This document shows positions 51,709 to 60,064 of a DNA stretch of 64,000 nucleotides, in pieces. Position 1 is the stretch's first letter. Each line of letters begins with the position of its first letter. This DNA comes from Hymenobacter roseosalivarius DSM 11622 (GTDB taxonomy: Bacteria; Bacteroidota; Bacteroidia; Cytophagales; Hymenobacteraceae), in NCBI RefSeq assembly GCF_900176135.1, contig NZ_FWWW01000082.1:62001-126000 (forward strand), given 5' to 3'. The translations under genes and the position numbers were made by a program. The notes under the pieces are model-generated. The model saw only the letters and a list, made by a program, of their open reading frames with translations. It did no database searches and was not told where the DNA came from.

Positions 51709-52572
51709 TTAGTATGTTTCCGGGTGGAAGGTAAGCACCGGTGCTTTGGCTTGTACTGCTACACTTTCGGCCGTGCTGCCGCCGTGCAGGAAATGCCAGA
51801 GGCCCGTGCGACCGTGGGAGAGCATTACCACAAGGTCGGCGTGCGACTGCTCGGCGTAGCGCGGCACTCCGACGCTCACCTGGGGAGCATTTACCACGTC
51901 GGGCTCGTAGTTGAGCAGGTGGTGGCGGTCGGCGAAGGCGTAAATGCGGTCGATGGCGCTGGAGTAGTCTTCAGCGCGGGTCACGACGTCGAGCAGGTGG
52001 AGGGTGGCCTCGGGGAAGGCGGCGCACACCTGCCGCAGGCTCCGTACGGCGCGGTCGGCTTCGTGGGAGAAGTCGGAGGCAAAAACAATGGAGCGCACCT
52101 CGAAATGGGGGGCCGGCAGCTTCACCGTAAGCACGGGGCAGGGCGACAGGCGCACCAGCCGCTCGGCGTGCGAATCCAGGTCAAATAAATGCAGAAAGGC
52201 CGGCGCATGAATGTGGGCTCCCATCACCACCAGGTCGATGTTCTGCTCGCGAATAACTTCCAGAATGGCCTCATCCACGTCGCCGGTCACCACGCGGTCG
52301 TGCACCGTTACATCGGGCGCGGTACGGATCATTTCCGCTATCAGTTGGCGCATGCGCTGCTTGGTGCGCTGGAGCAGCTGCACCATAAACACGCCATGGC
52401 GCGATGCCCCGCTCGATACGCCGCCGGTGGTTACCATACTGGTACCGCCTGCCGCTTCCACTACGTGCAGCAGCGTGATCTGCCCGTGCGTGCGGTGGGC
52501 CAACTGCACAGCTACCTCGAAGGCATTGTGGGCTTCAGGAGAAAAATCGGTAGGTACAAGGATGTTTTGCAT
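51709..52572 (-). CDS. Tandem-domain universal stress protein (UspA family)
   Basis: About 287 residues from ATG 52572 (MQNILVPTDFSPEAHNAFEVAVQLA). Two Usp domains are present, about 1-140 and 150-287. The second has the nucleotide-binding loop SHGRTGLWHFLHGGSTAESV (G-2x-G...G-S/T type), while the first has a changed loop MGAHIHAPAFLHLFDLDSH with no G-G-S, so probably only one domain binds ATP. The domains begin NILVPTDFS and SIVFASDFS. The family responds to starvation, oxidative and other stress. Start chosen because the upstream nine residues lie beyond the family start. Confidence 0.92.
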   Translation of the reverse strand: MQNILVPTDFSPEAHNAFEVAVQLAHRTHGQITLLHVVEAAGGTSMVTTGGVSSGASRHGVFMVQLLQRTKQRMRQLIAEMIRTAPDVTVHDRVVTGDVDEAILEVIREQNIDLVVMGAHIHAPAFLHLFDLDSHAERLVRLSPCPVLTVKLPAPHFEVRSIVFASDFSHEADRAVRSLRQVCAAFPEATLHLLDVVTRAEDYSSAIDRIYAFADRHHLLNYEPDVVNAPQVSVGVPRYAEQSHADLVVMLSHGRTGLWHFLHGGSTAESVAVQAKAPVLTFHPETY

Positions 52573-53295
52573 GGCAGTAAATGGTGAATGATGGGCCATA
52601 TCGGGGCTGCGCGCCTTCGTAAGGCTGGTGTAATAATTTACATATTATATTTTAATAAAGCAATATGACAACTTAGCTACTGGTAGTATTTTCTTGCTTT
52701 TGCCAGCCAGTTAGCTAGCTGATAGTGGAATACAAACAGGCTAATTGCCTTCAGGGTAACTGAGCCTTGCTGACCGCCACAGCCCAGTAGCCGCAGCGGC
52801 GACAGAAACCGGCCAATTCAGTGAAAGCCGGAGGTCAGGCCGTGCGGTGCGGGTGCAGCCGCGCTGGGGGGCTTTTTTGTTGGTCCCAGCTCCCAGTCAG
52901 CAGCAAAAGAAGCCCCAACTGCGGTGGCGGCTGGGGCTTTTTGGAATAGTGCTATTAATAAGTAGTGGACAAGACAACACCCCTCACGCCCACAACTTTA
53001 GCCAATCATACGTTCCCAACACTGTTACTGGCCAGTTCACGCCTACAGGTAAGTAGTAAGTGCAAGCTACTATGCGGCTGCGGAGTCAGCTGAAAAAGCT
53101 GTTAGTCCCGCGGGGGTGAGCGGGGTTAATACTAAGAGGACTGGCAAAGAGCATGACGATTACGAGGATCAGTTGGTCCGATTACCAACTCTTGTCCCAG
53201 TTGGTCGGGGTAATCCTAACAACCTCAATGCCAGCCACCGCAGGCACGGCAATAGTTAGTGTCGGGTATAACCTAACCAGTCCGGAGTGGCTGAT
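52573..53295. other. Intergenic region downstream of a secreted hypothetical and upstream of the stress protein gene
   Basis: About 720 bases. The first 100 are strikingly AT-rich (around 52620-52680, with ATATTATATTTTAATAAAG), probably the stress-gene promoter area. A GGGGGGCTTTTTT motif is at 52865 and a terminator-like hairpin at 52910. AGTTGGTC is repeated in both orientations around 53172-53205. No gene is convincing. Confidence 0.4.
52910..52942 (+). terminator. Terminator-like hairpin in an intergenic region
   Basis: AAGCCCCA / TGGGGCTT with a 14-base loop is followed by TTT. There is no plus-strand gene close upstream, so it may be a remnant or belong to an unannotated small transcript. 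Confidence 0.4.
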
Positions 53296-53967
53296 TTATT
53301 TGCTAGCTGCCGTGGCGTGCTGATTGTATTCAGTGATGATAGATAAAGTATTGCGGTAGCGGTAATTCTTTTCGCCGACAATTACTTTTTGGGCTAATTC
53401 GGGATAATCGGCGAGGTACTGGCTCATTTCGGTCGCAAAGTTGAGCCGGCTTACTTCCTTTAGTTCGCCGTTGCGGCGCACGTACCAGCGGTTGTTCGTG
53501 TAAGCATTCACCAACAGTACGGCCGCGCCGGGTATTGGAACCGGCACAACCCCGGGTTGAGCGTACGTGAGCAGCTCCACCGGGCCCGTCAGCATGCGCA
53601 CGCCCAGCACTTTGGATGGTTTGCCTTTACTCAGAATGTTCTCATAGTAGCGTCTGTGCACGGTCATCGACTGCACTTTTTTTATTTTTAGGGTATATCG
53701 CTTTGCTCGCTTTGGTTGTCCGGGAGGCGTAAGGAAGTAGTCAATTTGTGTTCCGTAGCCCATTAGGGTAGCCGGCAGATATACGCCCGTTAGCTGGGTG
53801 CCATCTATCTTGATGAGGTTACCCATATAAAAGGTGTCGCGGAACTTGCCGTAGCCGCCTTTTATATAGCCAACAGTGTCAGTGGGTGCCACTGACGCTT
53901 CCTGAGCTTGGCTGAGAGTAGGAAAGACTAGTGGCAAAATGTAAACGGTGCAAAAGGTTAGCTTCAT
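53296..53967 (-). CDS. Secreted hypothetical protein
   Basis: A 223-residue protein with a signal peptide (MKLTFCTVYILPLVFPTLSQAQ). I do not recognise a family. The mature part is beta-rich, with basic segments (PPGQPKRAKRYTLKIKKVQSMTVHRRYYE) and GVRMLTGPVELLTYAQPG, then a Tyr-rich C-terminus ending RYRNTLSIITEYNQ. Similar short proteins in this phylum are surface or periplasmic and of unknown function. It is monocistronic, between AT-rich gaps. Confidence 0.65.
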   Translation of the reverse strand: MKLTFCTVYILPLVFPTLSQAQEASVAPTDTVGYIKGGYGKFRDTFYMGNLIKIDGTQLTGVYLPATLMGYGTQIDYFLTPPGQPKRAKRYTLKIKKVQSMTVHRRYYENILSKGKPSKVLGVRMLTGPVELLTYAQPGVVPVPIPGAAVLLVNAYTNNRWYVRRNGELKEVSRLNFATEMSQYLADYPELAQKVIVGEKNYRYRNTLSIITEYNQHATAASK

Positions 53968-54089
53968 AAAGCAAAAGTGTAAAAAGAAAGTAAACCTATA
54001 GGCTATTTAAAATGCTTGAATAAGCAAGCTAAAATGCTATGAATAAATAAGTTGAGAAGATTTTATTAGAAATTTGTACTTTTTCGTAG

Positions 54090-55955
54090 TTATACGCTCC
54101 ACAGTTGCAACCCCAGCCATCCATACGACCCTAATACCGTTGCCACCAGGCCCAGGGCGCCATAGGTGAGTAGCAGGTACCAGGCCACCACGCGGCTGCG
54201 AAACAGGTGGAAGCGGCGCACCGTCAAAATCAGGCCCCAGAGGGTGAGCACGGTAAAGGCCAGCGGCGCGACGAAGAGCAGGACGCTTTGGACGCTCACG
54301 CGCCCGGCCGCCGCCACATTGCCCCCCAGACTACCCAGGGCAAACCCAAGAGCTACCAGCGCCACCGTGGCCAGCAGCGGCAGCAGACGTGGTAGCAACT
54401 GGGGGCGGGGCAGCTGTCGGCGCACGGCATAAATCAGCCAGACCAACCCGGCCACGCTGGACGTGGTAGCCAGCAAGATGCTGACCCAAAACAAGGTGGG
54501 CGGCAGCCACCACCAGATGCCCGCTTTGAGGGAGTAGCCCTGGGGCGAAATCAGCACCGGCTCGCCGTCGTGGTCGCGGGTGAGAGCCACGCTCGGCCGC
54601 AGCTGGCCGCTGGGGCGAAAGGTGAGCGGGCCGGTAGCCAAGAGGGTATCGGGGTCGCCGATCAGGGGCTGCAGGGTGAGCAGCTGCCCGCGGCGCTCCA
54701 AGGAAATGCCCCCCAGCAGGTGGCTGCTGAAGCCGAGCAGCGCGTTGCGGGGCGCCGCGTCCTGGTAGTGGCCCAGATAAGGGGCGAGGGCCGTTGTATC
54801 GAGGGCCAGCACGGACGGCGGGGGCGGGGTGAGCTGGTCGCGCAGCAGAAACTCCCGAACCAGGGTACTGATGCTGGTGAGCGGCTGGGCACCGTTGTTG
54901 GAAAGGGCGTAGCCCAAGCCTAGCTCCCGGTTGTAGGCAAAAAGGGAGATGAACCCTTCGATGCCCCCATTGTGCCCCCGAAACGTGGCTTTACCTTTCC
55001 GGTTGATGAGCATGTTGGCCAGGCCGTAGCCGGTTTGCAGGCCGGCACGGGCTTCGAGGGGGCTGTGCACGGTTTCCATCTCGCGCAGACTGGTAGGCTG
55101 GAGCAGGGCCGTGCCGTCGGGCGTGCGGAAGTCGCGGAGGAAGAACTGCACCCAGCGGGCCATATCGATGGCCGAGGCGCTCAGGGAGCCCGCCGGACCC
55201 GCATAAATGGGCAGCAACGACACGGGCTGATAGCCACCATCGGCATACGCATACCCCCGCGCCAGCCGCGAATCTGACTCGGGGCGCAGGGTCGCGGTAG
55301 CATCGGGCATACCCAAGGGGCGCAGCACGTTCTTAGCGAGGGAGTGCTCGTAGGGCTCCCCGCTCAGCTTTTCGAGCAGATAGCCCGCCACCAGATAGCC
55401 GGGGTTGGAGTACGACATCCGCTCGCCGGGCCGCCAGCGGCAGCGCAGCTCCTCGCGGAAAATCTGGACCACGGCCGCGCCCCGTGGGTCGGTGGGCGTG
55501 GTGTTGTACACATGGTTGAAATGCATATCGTCGAAGCCGGCGGTATGCTCCAGCACATGCACCACGCGCACCGGGTCGGTGGCTTCCCAGGGGTTATCGA
55601 TGGGAACCTCGGGGGTAATTTTGCGCAGCTCATCGTTGAGGCTCAACTTGCCCTGCTCCACCAATTGCAGCAGTCCTACCGCCACAAACGACTTGGTAAC
55701 CGACCCCACCCGAAACAGCGTGTGCGGCGTCACGGGCTGCTTTTTCTCAACATCGGCCAGGCCCAGCCCGCCCGCGTACAGCACCGAGTCGCGGGTAATC
55801 AAGGTGAGCAGCAGCCCCGGAATATGCTCGCGCCGCATGATGCGCTTAATGGAATCGGTCAGCTGCGGAATGGTGGTAATCGGCCGGGTCGGGCGCTGGG
55901 CCTGGGCGGCCAAGCAAGACCCCAGCAGCGCCAGGAACAGAAGTAGCTTTTTCAC
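54090..55955 (-). CDS. Beta-lactamase-family serine hydrolase with C-terminal membrane helices
   Basis: A 621-residue exported protein. Residues 1-20 are a signal peptide. The penicillin-binding-protein-like domain has Ser85-x-x-Lys88 (GSVTKSFVAVGLL), the Tyr-x-Asn motif in MSYSNPGYLVAGYLLE, and HNGGIEG near 328 as the third motif region. About residues 490-621 hold four hydrophobic helices (WLPPTLFWVSILLATTSSVAGL onward) that anchor it in the inner membrane. Such proteins are peptidases or esterases acting on cell-envelope or D-amino-acid substrates; true beta-lactamase activity is unlikely. Confidence 0.9.
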   Translation of the reverse strand: MKKLLLFLALLGSCLAAQAQRPTRPITTIPQLTDSIKRIMRREHIPGLLLTLITRDSVLYAGGLGLADVEKKQPVTPHTLFRVGSVTKSFVAVGLLQLVEQGKLSLNDELRKITPEVPIDNPWEATDPVRVVHVLEHTAGFDDMHFNHVYNTTPTDPRGAAVVQIFREELRCRWRPGERMSYSNPGYLVAGYLLEKLSGEPYEHSLAKNVLRPLGMPDATATLRPESDSRLARGYAYADGGYQPVSLLPIYAGPAGSLSASAIDMARWVQFFLRDFRTPDGTALLQPTSLREMETVHSPLEARAGLQTGYGLANMLINRKGKATFRGHNGGIEGFISLFAYNRELGLGYALSNNGAQPLTSISTLVREFLLRDQLTPPPPSVLALDTTALAPYLGHYQDAAPRNALLGFSSHLLGGISLERRGQLLTLQPLIGDPDTLLATGPLTFRPSGQLRPSVALTRDHDGEPVLISPQGYSLKAGIWWWLPPTLFWVSILLATTSSVAGLVWLIYAVRRQLPRPQLLPRLLPLLATVALVALGFALGSLGGNVAAAGRVSVQSVLLFVAPLAFTVLTLWGLILTVRRFHLFRSRVVAWYLLLTYGALGLVATVLGSYGWLGLQLWSV

Positions 55956-56128
55956 GATGAGCGCGGAGGAAACAGATATTTGCGCTGGAAGATAGCGGTT
56001 TGTCTATTTAAACAAACGCAGAATGATGAGGCAGCTGATATAAGGACTAAGAAACTGGCTGCGGCTATCTGGGGGGCTTTTTTGGATAAGGATGACAGGT
56101 TGAACAACGTCAGCAACGACGAGACGCA

Positions 56129-56152
56129 ACTATGCGTCTCTACAGTGGGGTA
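56129..56152. repeat. Short inverted repeat of the GAGACGCA family
   Basis: GAGACGCA at about 56131 pairs with TGCGTCTC around the loop ACTA, within a larger AACGACGAGACGCAAC stretch also seen at 36143. It lies 175 bases upstream of the serine hydrolase start, next to REPIN-like copy 4. Confidence 0.6.
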
Positions 56153-56196
56153 CTATCCAGAGGGAAACTGGCATATTGGATTCAAACTATCTAGTC

Positions 56197-56287
56197 GTCA
56201 CGCAGAGCAGAGCGAAGCATCTCGCGTGTTTGGTTAATTACAATTGCACCATCAGCGCGCGAGATGCTTCGCTCTGCTCTGCATGAC
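56197..56287. repeat. REPIN-like inverted repeat (copy 4)
   Basis: Bases 56197-56226 and 56258-56287 are complements (30 bp, one mismatch). The arm is GTCACGC, the locus-specific AGAGCAGAGC and the core GAAGCATCTCGCG. It lies between the AsmA-like gene end and the serine hydrolase start. Confidence 0.8.
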
Positions 56288-56347
56288 AGACGACGCGGAT
56301 AGCACTTGAGGGAATAAGAGACGCGCTTCAAATGCAGCAAATGCCCC

Positions 56348-59300
56348 CTACGGCCGCAAAAGCCGCAGCGTCGTATCCAGAGGCTGGGTCAGGAGCAGCT
56401 GCCGGGCCTGCTGGCGCAGGGCTTCCTGCTGCTGCTGCTGTTCGGCTTTCTTGAACAGACGCACCTTATAGGGCTGGCCGGCAGCGGGGCGGTGCAGGTT
56501 GATAACCGTAGGCCGGCCCCGGGAGCTGCGGATCAGGCGACCCTGCTGGATGCGCTCGACGCGCTTTTTGTTATCGCCAAACAGCACCTGCAATGGATTG
56601 AGGCTTACGTACAGGTTGGCGCGCCCATCGAGTTGGTAGTAGCCACTGACTTCGAGGTTGCTCAGGTTGCTGTTCAGGCGCAGACTCGGAATTAGCACCT
56701 GTCCATCGTGCAGCAGAAACCGCGTGCTGACGGGCTCAAAAAACAGGTGACTGGTACGCTCCGTTTTCATAAACTTCAGCGCCTCCGTAAATACGTCCAC
56801 GTTCAGCAGCTCCAGGTTGCGGATATCCGTCTTGAGGTAACCTAAGGTGGTGGCAAATACGGGCAGGAAAGTTGAGTCGAGGTCGGTGTGGAGGTCGGCG
56901 GCGCAGCGCAGGGTGCCGCGCACGTTGTGGCCGTCGAGCAGGTTGATGTTCATATCGGTGAGCGTGGTAAACAGCTCCGGCAGGGCAATGTCCTCCAGCT
57001 GCGTCTGGACTTGCAGGGGATGGTGGTTCTGCCCAGTATTGGTGAGCATACGTCCGCGCAGCTTCACCCGGCCCTGAAACGCATTCAGGGAGCATTCTTC
57101 CAGTACCGCCTCGCCCTCCCGCAGCCGCGACACCAGCCGAAACCGCGTGCCGCGCACCGCCGCGTACTGCACCTGGTCGGCCCGCACGCGCACCACGGCG
57201 CTCAGAATACCATTAGAAAGCAGCGACTTGTCGCGGGGAGTGCCGTTGGCAGATGCGGCCGGTCGCTTTCGGTGGCTAGCGCCCTGAGACGACTGGGGGG
57301 TATTTTCTTCCTTCGCGTCCAGGCCGGCCAGCATTTGCAGCAGCTGCTGCACATCGAGGGTCGCGTAGCGCAGATCGAGAGTCGCGTTGGCGGCCTGGAC
57401 GCGGGTGCCTGCCACGCGCACCGTGGCCGTGGCTTTGCCGATGCCGCCCCGGGTAGTGGCGAAGTTGAGGTAAGGCATTTGCAGCGAGCTGCCCGTCTTT
57501 TCCAGGCGCAGCCGCAGGTTTCGAATGTTTTCGCCGGCAGAGAGCTGCATAGCATCGATCGTGCAGGTAACGTAGCCGTTGGCAGCCAGCAGCAGCTCGC
57601 GCAGGGCCGGACTGGCGGGCTCCTTGGTCGAGCGCTGGGGCGGGCGCGCCGCGTGCCGAATCAGGTTCTGATAGTTGAGCTGACCGTATTTTACCGTCAG
57701 CTCGAAACGGATGGGAGCTACCTGCTGGGTCGTGTCGGAGGGCCAGGAAGCCCGGCCGCTCACGTCGGCACCCCACACCTGGGCGCGCATGTTATCGAGC
57801 TGCACGCGGCGGCCATCGTGGCGCACGGTCACGGCCAGGCGGTTGATGGTATCGGCGGGCAGCAGCAGCCGGTCGCAGCGCAAGCCCACGTTCAGGCGCA
57901 ACCCCGGCGGAAACATGCTCATGTCCAGTTGCCCGGACTTAGTCGGTACGGAGGAGGTGGCGCGGGCGGGGCCCGTAGCCACGGGCCGCAGCAGCTCGCG
58001 CACGCGGTCCAGGCGCACCTCATCAACGGCAAAGTTGCCGGTAATCTCGGTGGTCGGGTGCCGCTTGGTCAGATAATCCAGCAGATGCGTAGTAGTAGCC
58101 GTGGCCCGAAACCGCATGCCATCCAGTACCCCCGTCGCATTGGTGAGGTGCCAGCGGCTGTCCTGCAAACCCACCCGCACGTTTACGCCCGAGAAGTTTG
58201 CCCCCCGGTCAAGCAGCACGAAGGAAGCATCGCGCAACGTCACCGCGCCCCGCACCGACAGGCTATCCAAGTAAAGCGGCATATTGCGATCCGACTGCGG
58301 CGGCAGTGGCCCGCGCAGCTGAAGATCAAGCTCGGCCGTGCCGCGCCGGGCCCGCAACAACTCCGGGGCCACCACGGTCGCCAGCTCCGGCAGCTCCGTA
58401 CGCCCGATCAGCTGCCCAGTCAGAAACGGGCGGGTAAAGTCACGAATGGAGAGGGCCACGTCGAGCCACCCCGGCGTGGTGTGAATGCGGCAGTGGTCGA
58501 GGGTGAGGGTAGTGGTTTTGGGCGTATGGCCAGGGCCGTTGTCGTAGGTGCCGGCCATATCCCAGCGCTTGATGTGGCGGGTGGTATCGGGCCAGGTAAG
58601 CTGGGCGTCGCGCAGCGCAAACCGCAGCACGTTGCGCGGCCGGAAGGTAGGGCCGCTCAGCCCCCGGATGGTATAGCGAATATGGGCTTTGCTGGGGCTG
58701 GTAGCGCCTTCTACGACGGGCCGCAAGCTCAGCGGCAGCGCGAGGCGCAGCACATCGGGCAGGGGCTGGGTGCCCGCAAACCGAAAGTCGAGCTCGGTGC
58801 CCGCCTGGCCGGGCTTCACGGTATGCGTACCGCTGATCTGTACGGTGTCGCCGTTGAGGGTGGCCCGCGTGTGATGAACGTAGCCCTGACGCCTGCGAAA
58901 GTCGTAGCGGTAATTAGCCCAGGCCCGCACCGGCTCACTGGCAAACAGCGGTTCGGAGGTAGAGCCCAGACGTTCAATCCGCCCATCGAGAGTGCCGGCC
59001 ATGCGCAGCACGCCTCCCCGCACATACGCCCGCAGCCGGGCTTGCCGCACCTGGGCGGCAAACAAGCCATCGGTATAGTCGTTGCGGGTAATGATGCGGA
59101 AGTTGTTGATAAGTAACACGTCCAGCTTCAGATTCATCTTCGGCGCTGAGCCCGGCCCCTGCTTGCGCTGGCCCTTGCGCCCCAGGCTCCAGCTGCGCCC
59201 CAGCGAATCGACCCGCTCCTGCATGACTACGTCAGTAATAGTGAGCTGCGTGACGTACACCTGCCGCCGCAGCAGTTCGCGCAGTGAAAGCCGCATATCG

Positions 59301-59584
59301 ACCCGCGCGATGCGCAGCACCTGCAAGGGCTGCTGGTGCGCGGAGTCGGTCAGGCTTACGCCCACCAAAGATGCCGTAACATGGGGAAAGTCGCGCCAGG
59401 GTGAAATAGTAACTTCAAACGGCGCCAGCACCAGCGCCGAATTCTGCTCGTGTTGCCTGCGTACCCACTGTTCCACGCGCCGCTGCCCAAAGCCGCTGCC
59501 CACCAACGCGGCCACCAGCCCCAGCGCAAGTACTATCAGCAAGAATACAACAACCAGTAAGCGCCGAAGCCAACTCCATTTCAT
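56348..59584 (-). CDS. AsmA-like outer-membrane assembly/lipid-transport protein
   Basis: A 1078-residue protein with one N-terminal membrane helix (LRRLLVVVFLLIVLALGLVAALVG) and a long periplasmic body of repeating beta-strands, the pattern of AsmA/YhdP/TamB-type bridge proteins. The opening FEVTISPWRDFPHVTASLVGVSLTD...VLRIARVDMRLSLRELLRRQVYVTQLTITD is the AsmA N-domain; near the C-terminus HDGQVLIPSLRLNSNLSNLEVSGYYQLDGRANLYVSLNPLQVLFGDN is the AsmA-2 block. These proteins are thought to move phospholipids to the outer membrane. A Gln-rich stretch is near the end. Confidence 0.87.
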   Translation of the reverse strand: MKWSWLRRLLVVVFLLIVLALGLVAALVGSGFGQRRVEQWVRRQHEQNSALVLAPFEVTISPWRDFPHVTASLVGVSLTDSAHQQPLQVLRIARVDMRLSLRELLRRQVYVTQLTITDVVMQERVDSLGRSWSLGRKGQRKQGPGSAPKMNLKLDVLLINNFRIITRNDYTDGLFAAQVRQARLRAYVRGGVLRMAGTLDGRIERLGSTSEPLFASEPVRAWANYRYDFRRRQGYVHHTRATLNGDTVQISGTHTVKPGQAGTELDFRFAGTQPLPDVLRLALPLSLRPVVEGATSPSKAHIRYTIRGLSGPTFRPRNVLRFALRDAQLTWPDTTRHIKRWDMAGTYDNGPGHTPKTTTLTLDHCRIHTTPGWLDVALSIRDFTRPFLTGQLIGRTELPELATVVAPELLRARRGTAELDLQLRGPLPPQSDRNMPLYLDSLSVRGAVTLRDASFVLLDRGANFSGVNVRVGLQDSRWHLTNATGVLDGMRFRATATTTHLLDYLTKRHPTTEITGNFAVDEVRLDRVRELLRPVATGPARATSSVPTKSGQLDMSMFPPGLRLNVGLRCDRLLLPADTINRLAVTVRHDGRRVQLDNMRAQVWGADVSGRASWPSDTTQQVAPIRFELTVKYGQLNYQNLIRHAARPPQRSTKEPASPALRELLLAANGYVTCTIDAMQLSAGENIRNLRLRLEKTGSSLQMPYLNFATTRGGIGKATATVRVAGTRVQAANATLDLRYATLDVQQLLQMLAGLDAKEENTPQSSQGASHRKRPAASANGTPRDKSLLSNGILSAVVRVRADQVQYAAVRGTRFRLVSRLREGEAVLEECSLNAFQGRVKLRGRMLTNTGQNHHPLQVQTQLEDIALPELFTTLTDMNINLLDGHNVRGTLRCAADLHTDLDSTFLPVFATTLGYLKTDIRNLELLNVDVFTEALKFMKTERTSHLFFEPVSTRFLLHDGQVLIPSLRLNSNLSNLEVSGYYQLDGRANLYVSLNPLQVLFGDNKKRVERIQQGRLIRSSRGRPTVINLHRPAAGQPYKVRLFKKAEQQQQQEALRQQARQLLLTQPLDTTLRLLRP

Positions 59585-59752
59585 AAAGAATGCCGCTCCT
59601 GTTGCGACTACACGGCTAGTTACGAATAATGACGGGTTGCTGACTAGTTGAGCTTGTATTGGGTTAAGGAAGGTGGGAGGTAAGATAGATAAGTCTTGCC
59701 CAAGATCGACAAATAAGGTGCACAGTAACTTATAAGAACTTCATGTAGATAA

Positions 59753-60002
59753 GACCGTTATGCAGAGCGGCAGCGAAGCAGCTCACATGCAGTCGTTGTC
59801 AAGGTAATTTTCAACCCAACTGTCATCCTGACGAAGGAAAGACCTTATGCCCGATGAACAGCTAGAATAGCAACGCCTCGTGCTGGCAGGAGTAGGTCCT
59901 TCGTCAACGCAGGATGAACGATAACTGGAGACAACTGCTTTGGGAAATTACCATTGCAACGTCAGCACGCGAGCTGCTTCGCTGCCGCTCTGCATGACGG
60001 TC
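59753..60002. repeat. Nested REPIN-like inverted repeat (copy 5)
   Basis: Outer arms 59753-59784 and 59971-60002 are 32-bp complements with one mismatch. The core here is GAAGCAGCTC, and the opposite arm carries the matching GAGCTGCTTC, so the change is compensated. The loop contains a second, imperfect hairpin (GTCATCCTGACGAAGG near 59822 and CCTTCGTCAACGCAGGATGA near 59897). The tail GCATGACGGTCTTTTT is like the other copies. Confidence 0.8.
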
Positions 60003-60064
60003 TTTTTGATTGAGTTAGGGTGGCAACATCCGCACGCGAGTTGATTCAACAGCTTCTAAACGTA

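Noticed and set aside
53095..53270. Possible small protein fragment in the gap before the secreted hypothetical gene
   Set aside because: The plus-strand frame has a GNPNNL-like stretch but no start, no upstream signal and no family I can name.
56888..59116. Long 742-codon plus-strand frame opposite the AsmA-like gene
   Set aside because: It is the shadow of a GC-rich gene: composition is His/Gly/Ala/Arg-rich with no domain, while the minus-strand frame has clear family motifs.
14774..60002. CRISPR array as the explanation of the repeats
   Set aside because: Repeats are few, kilobases apart and inverted, with no regular spacers or cas genes.
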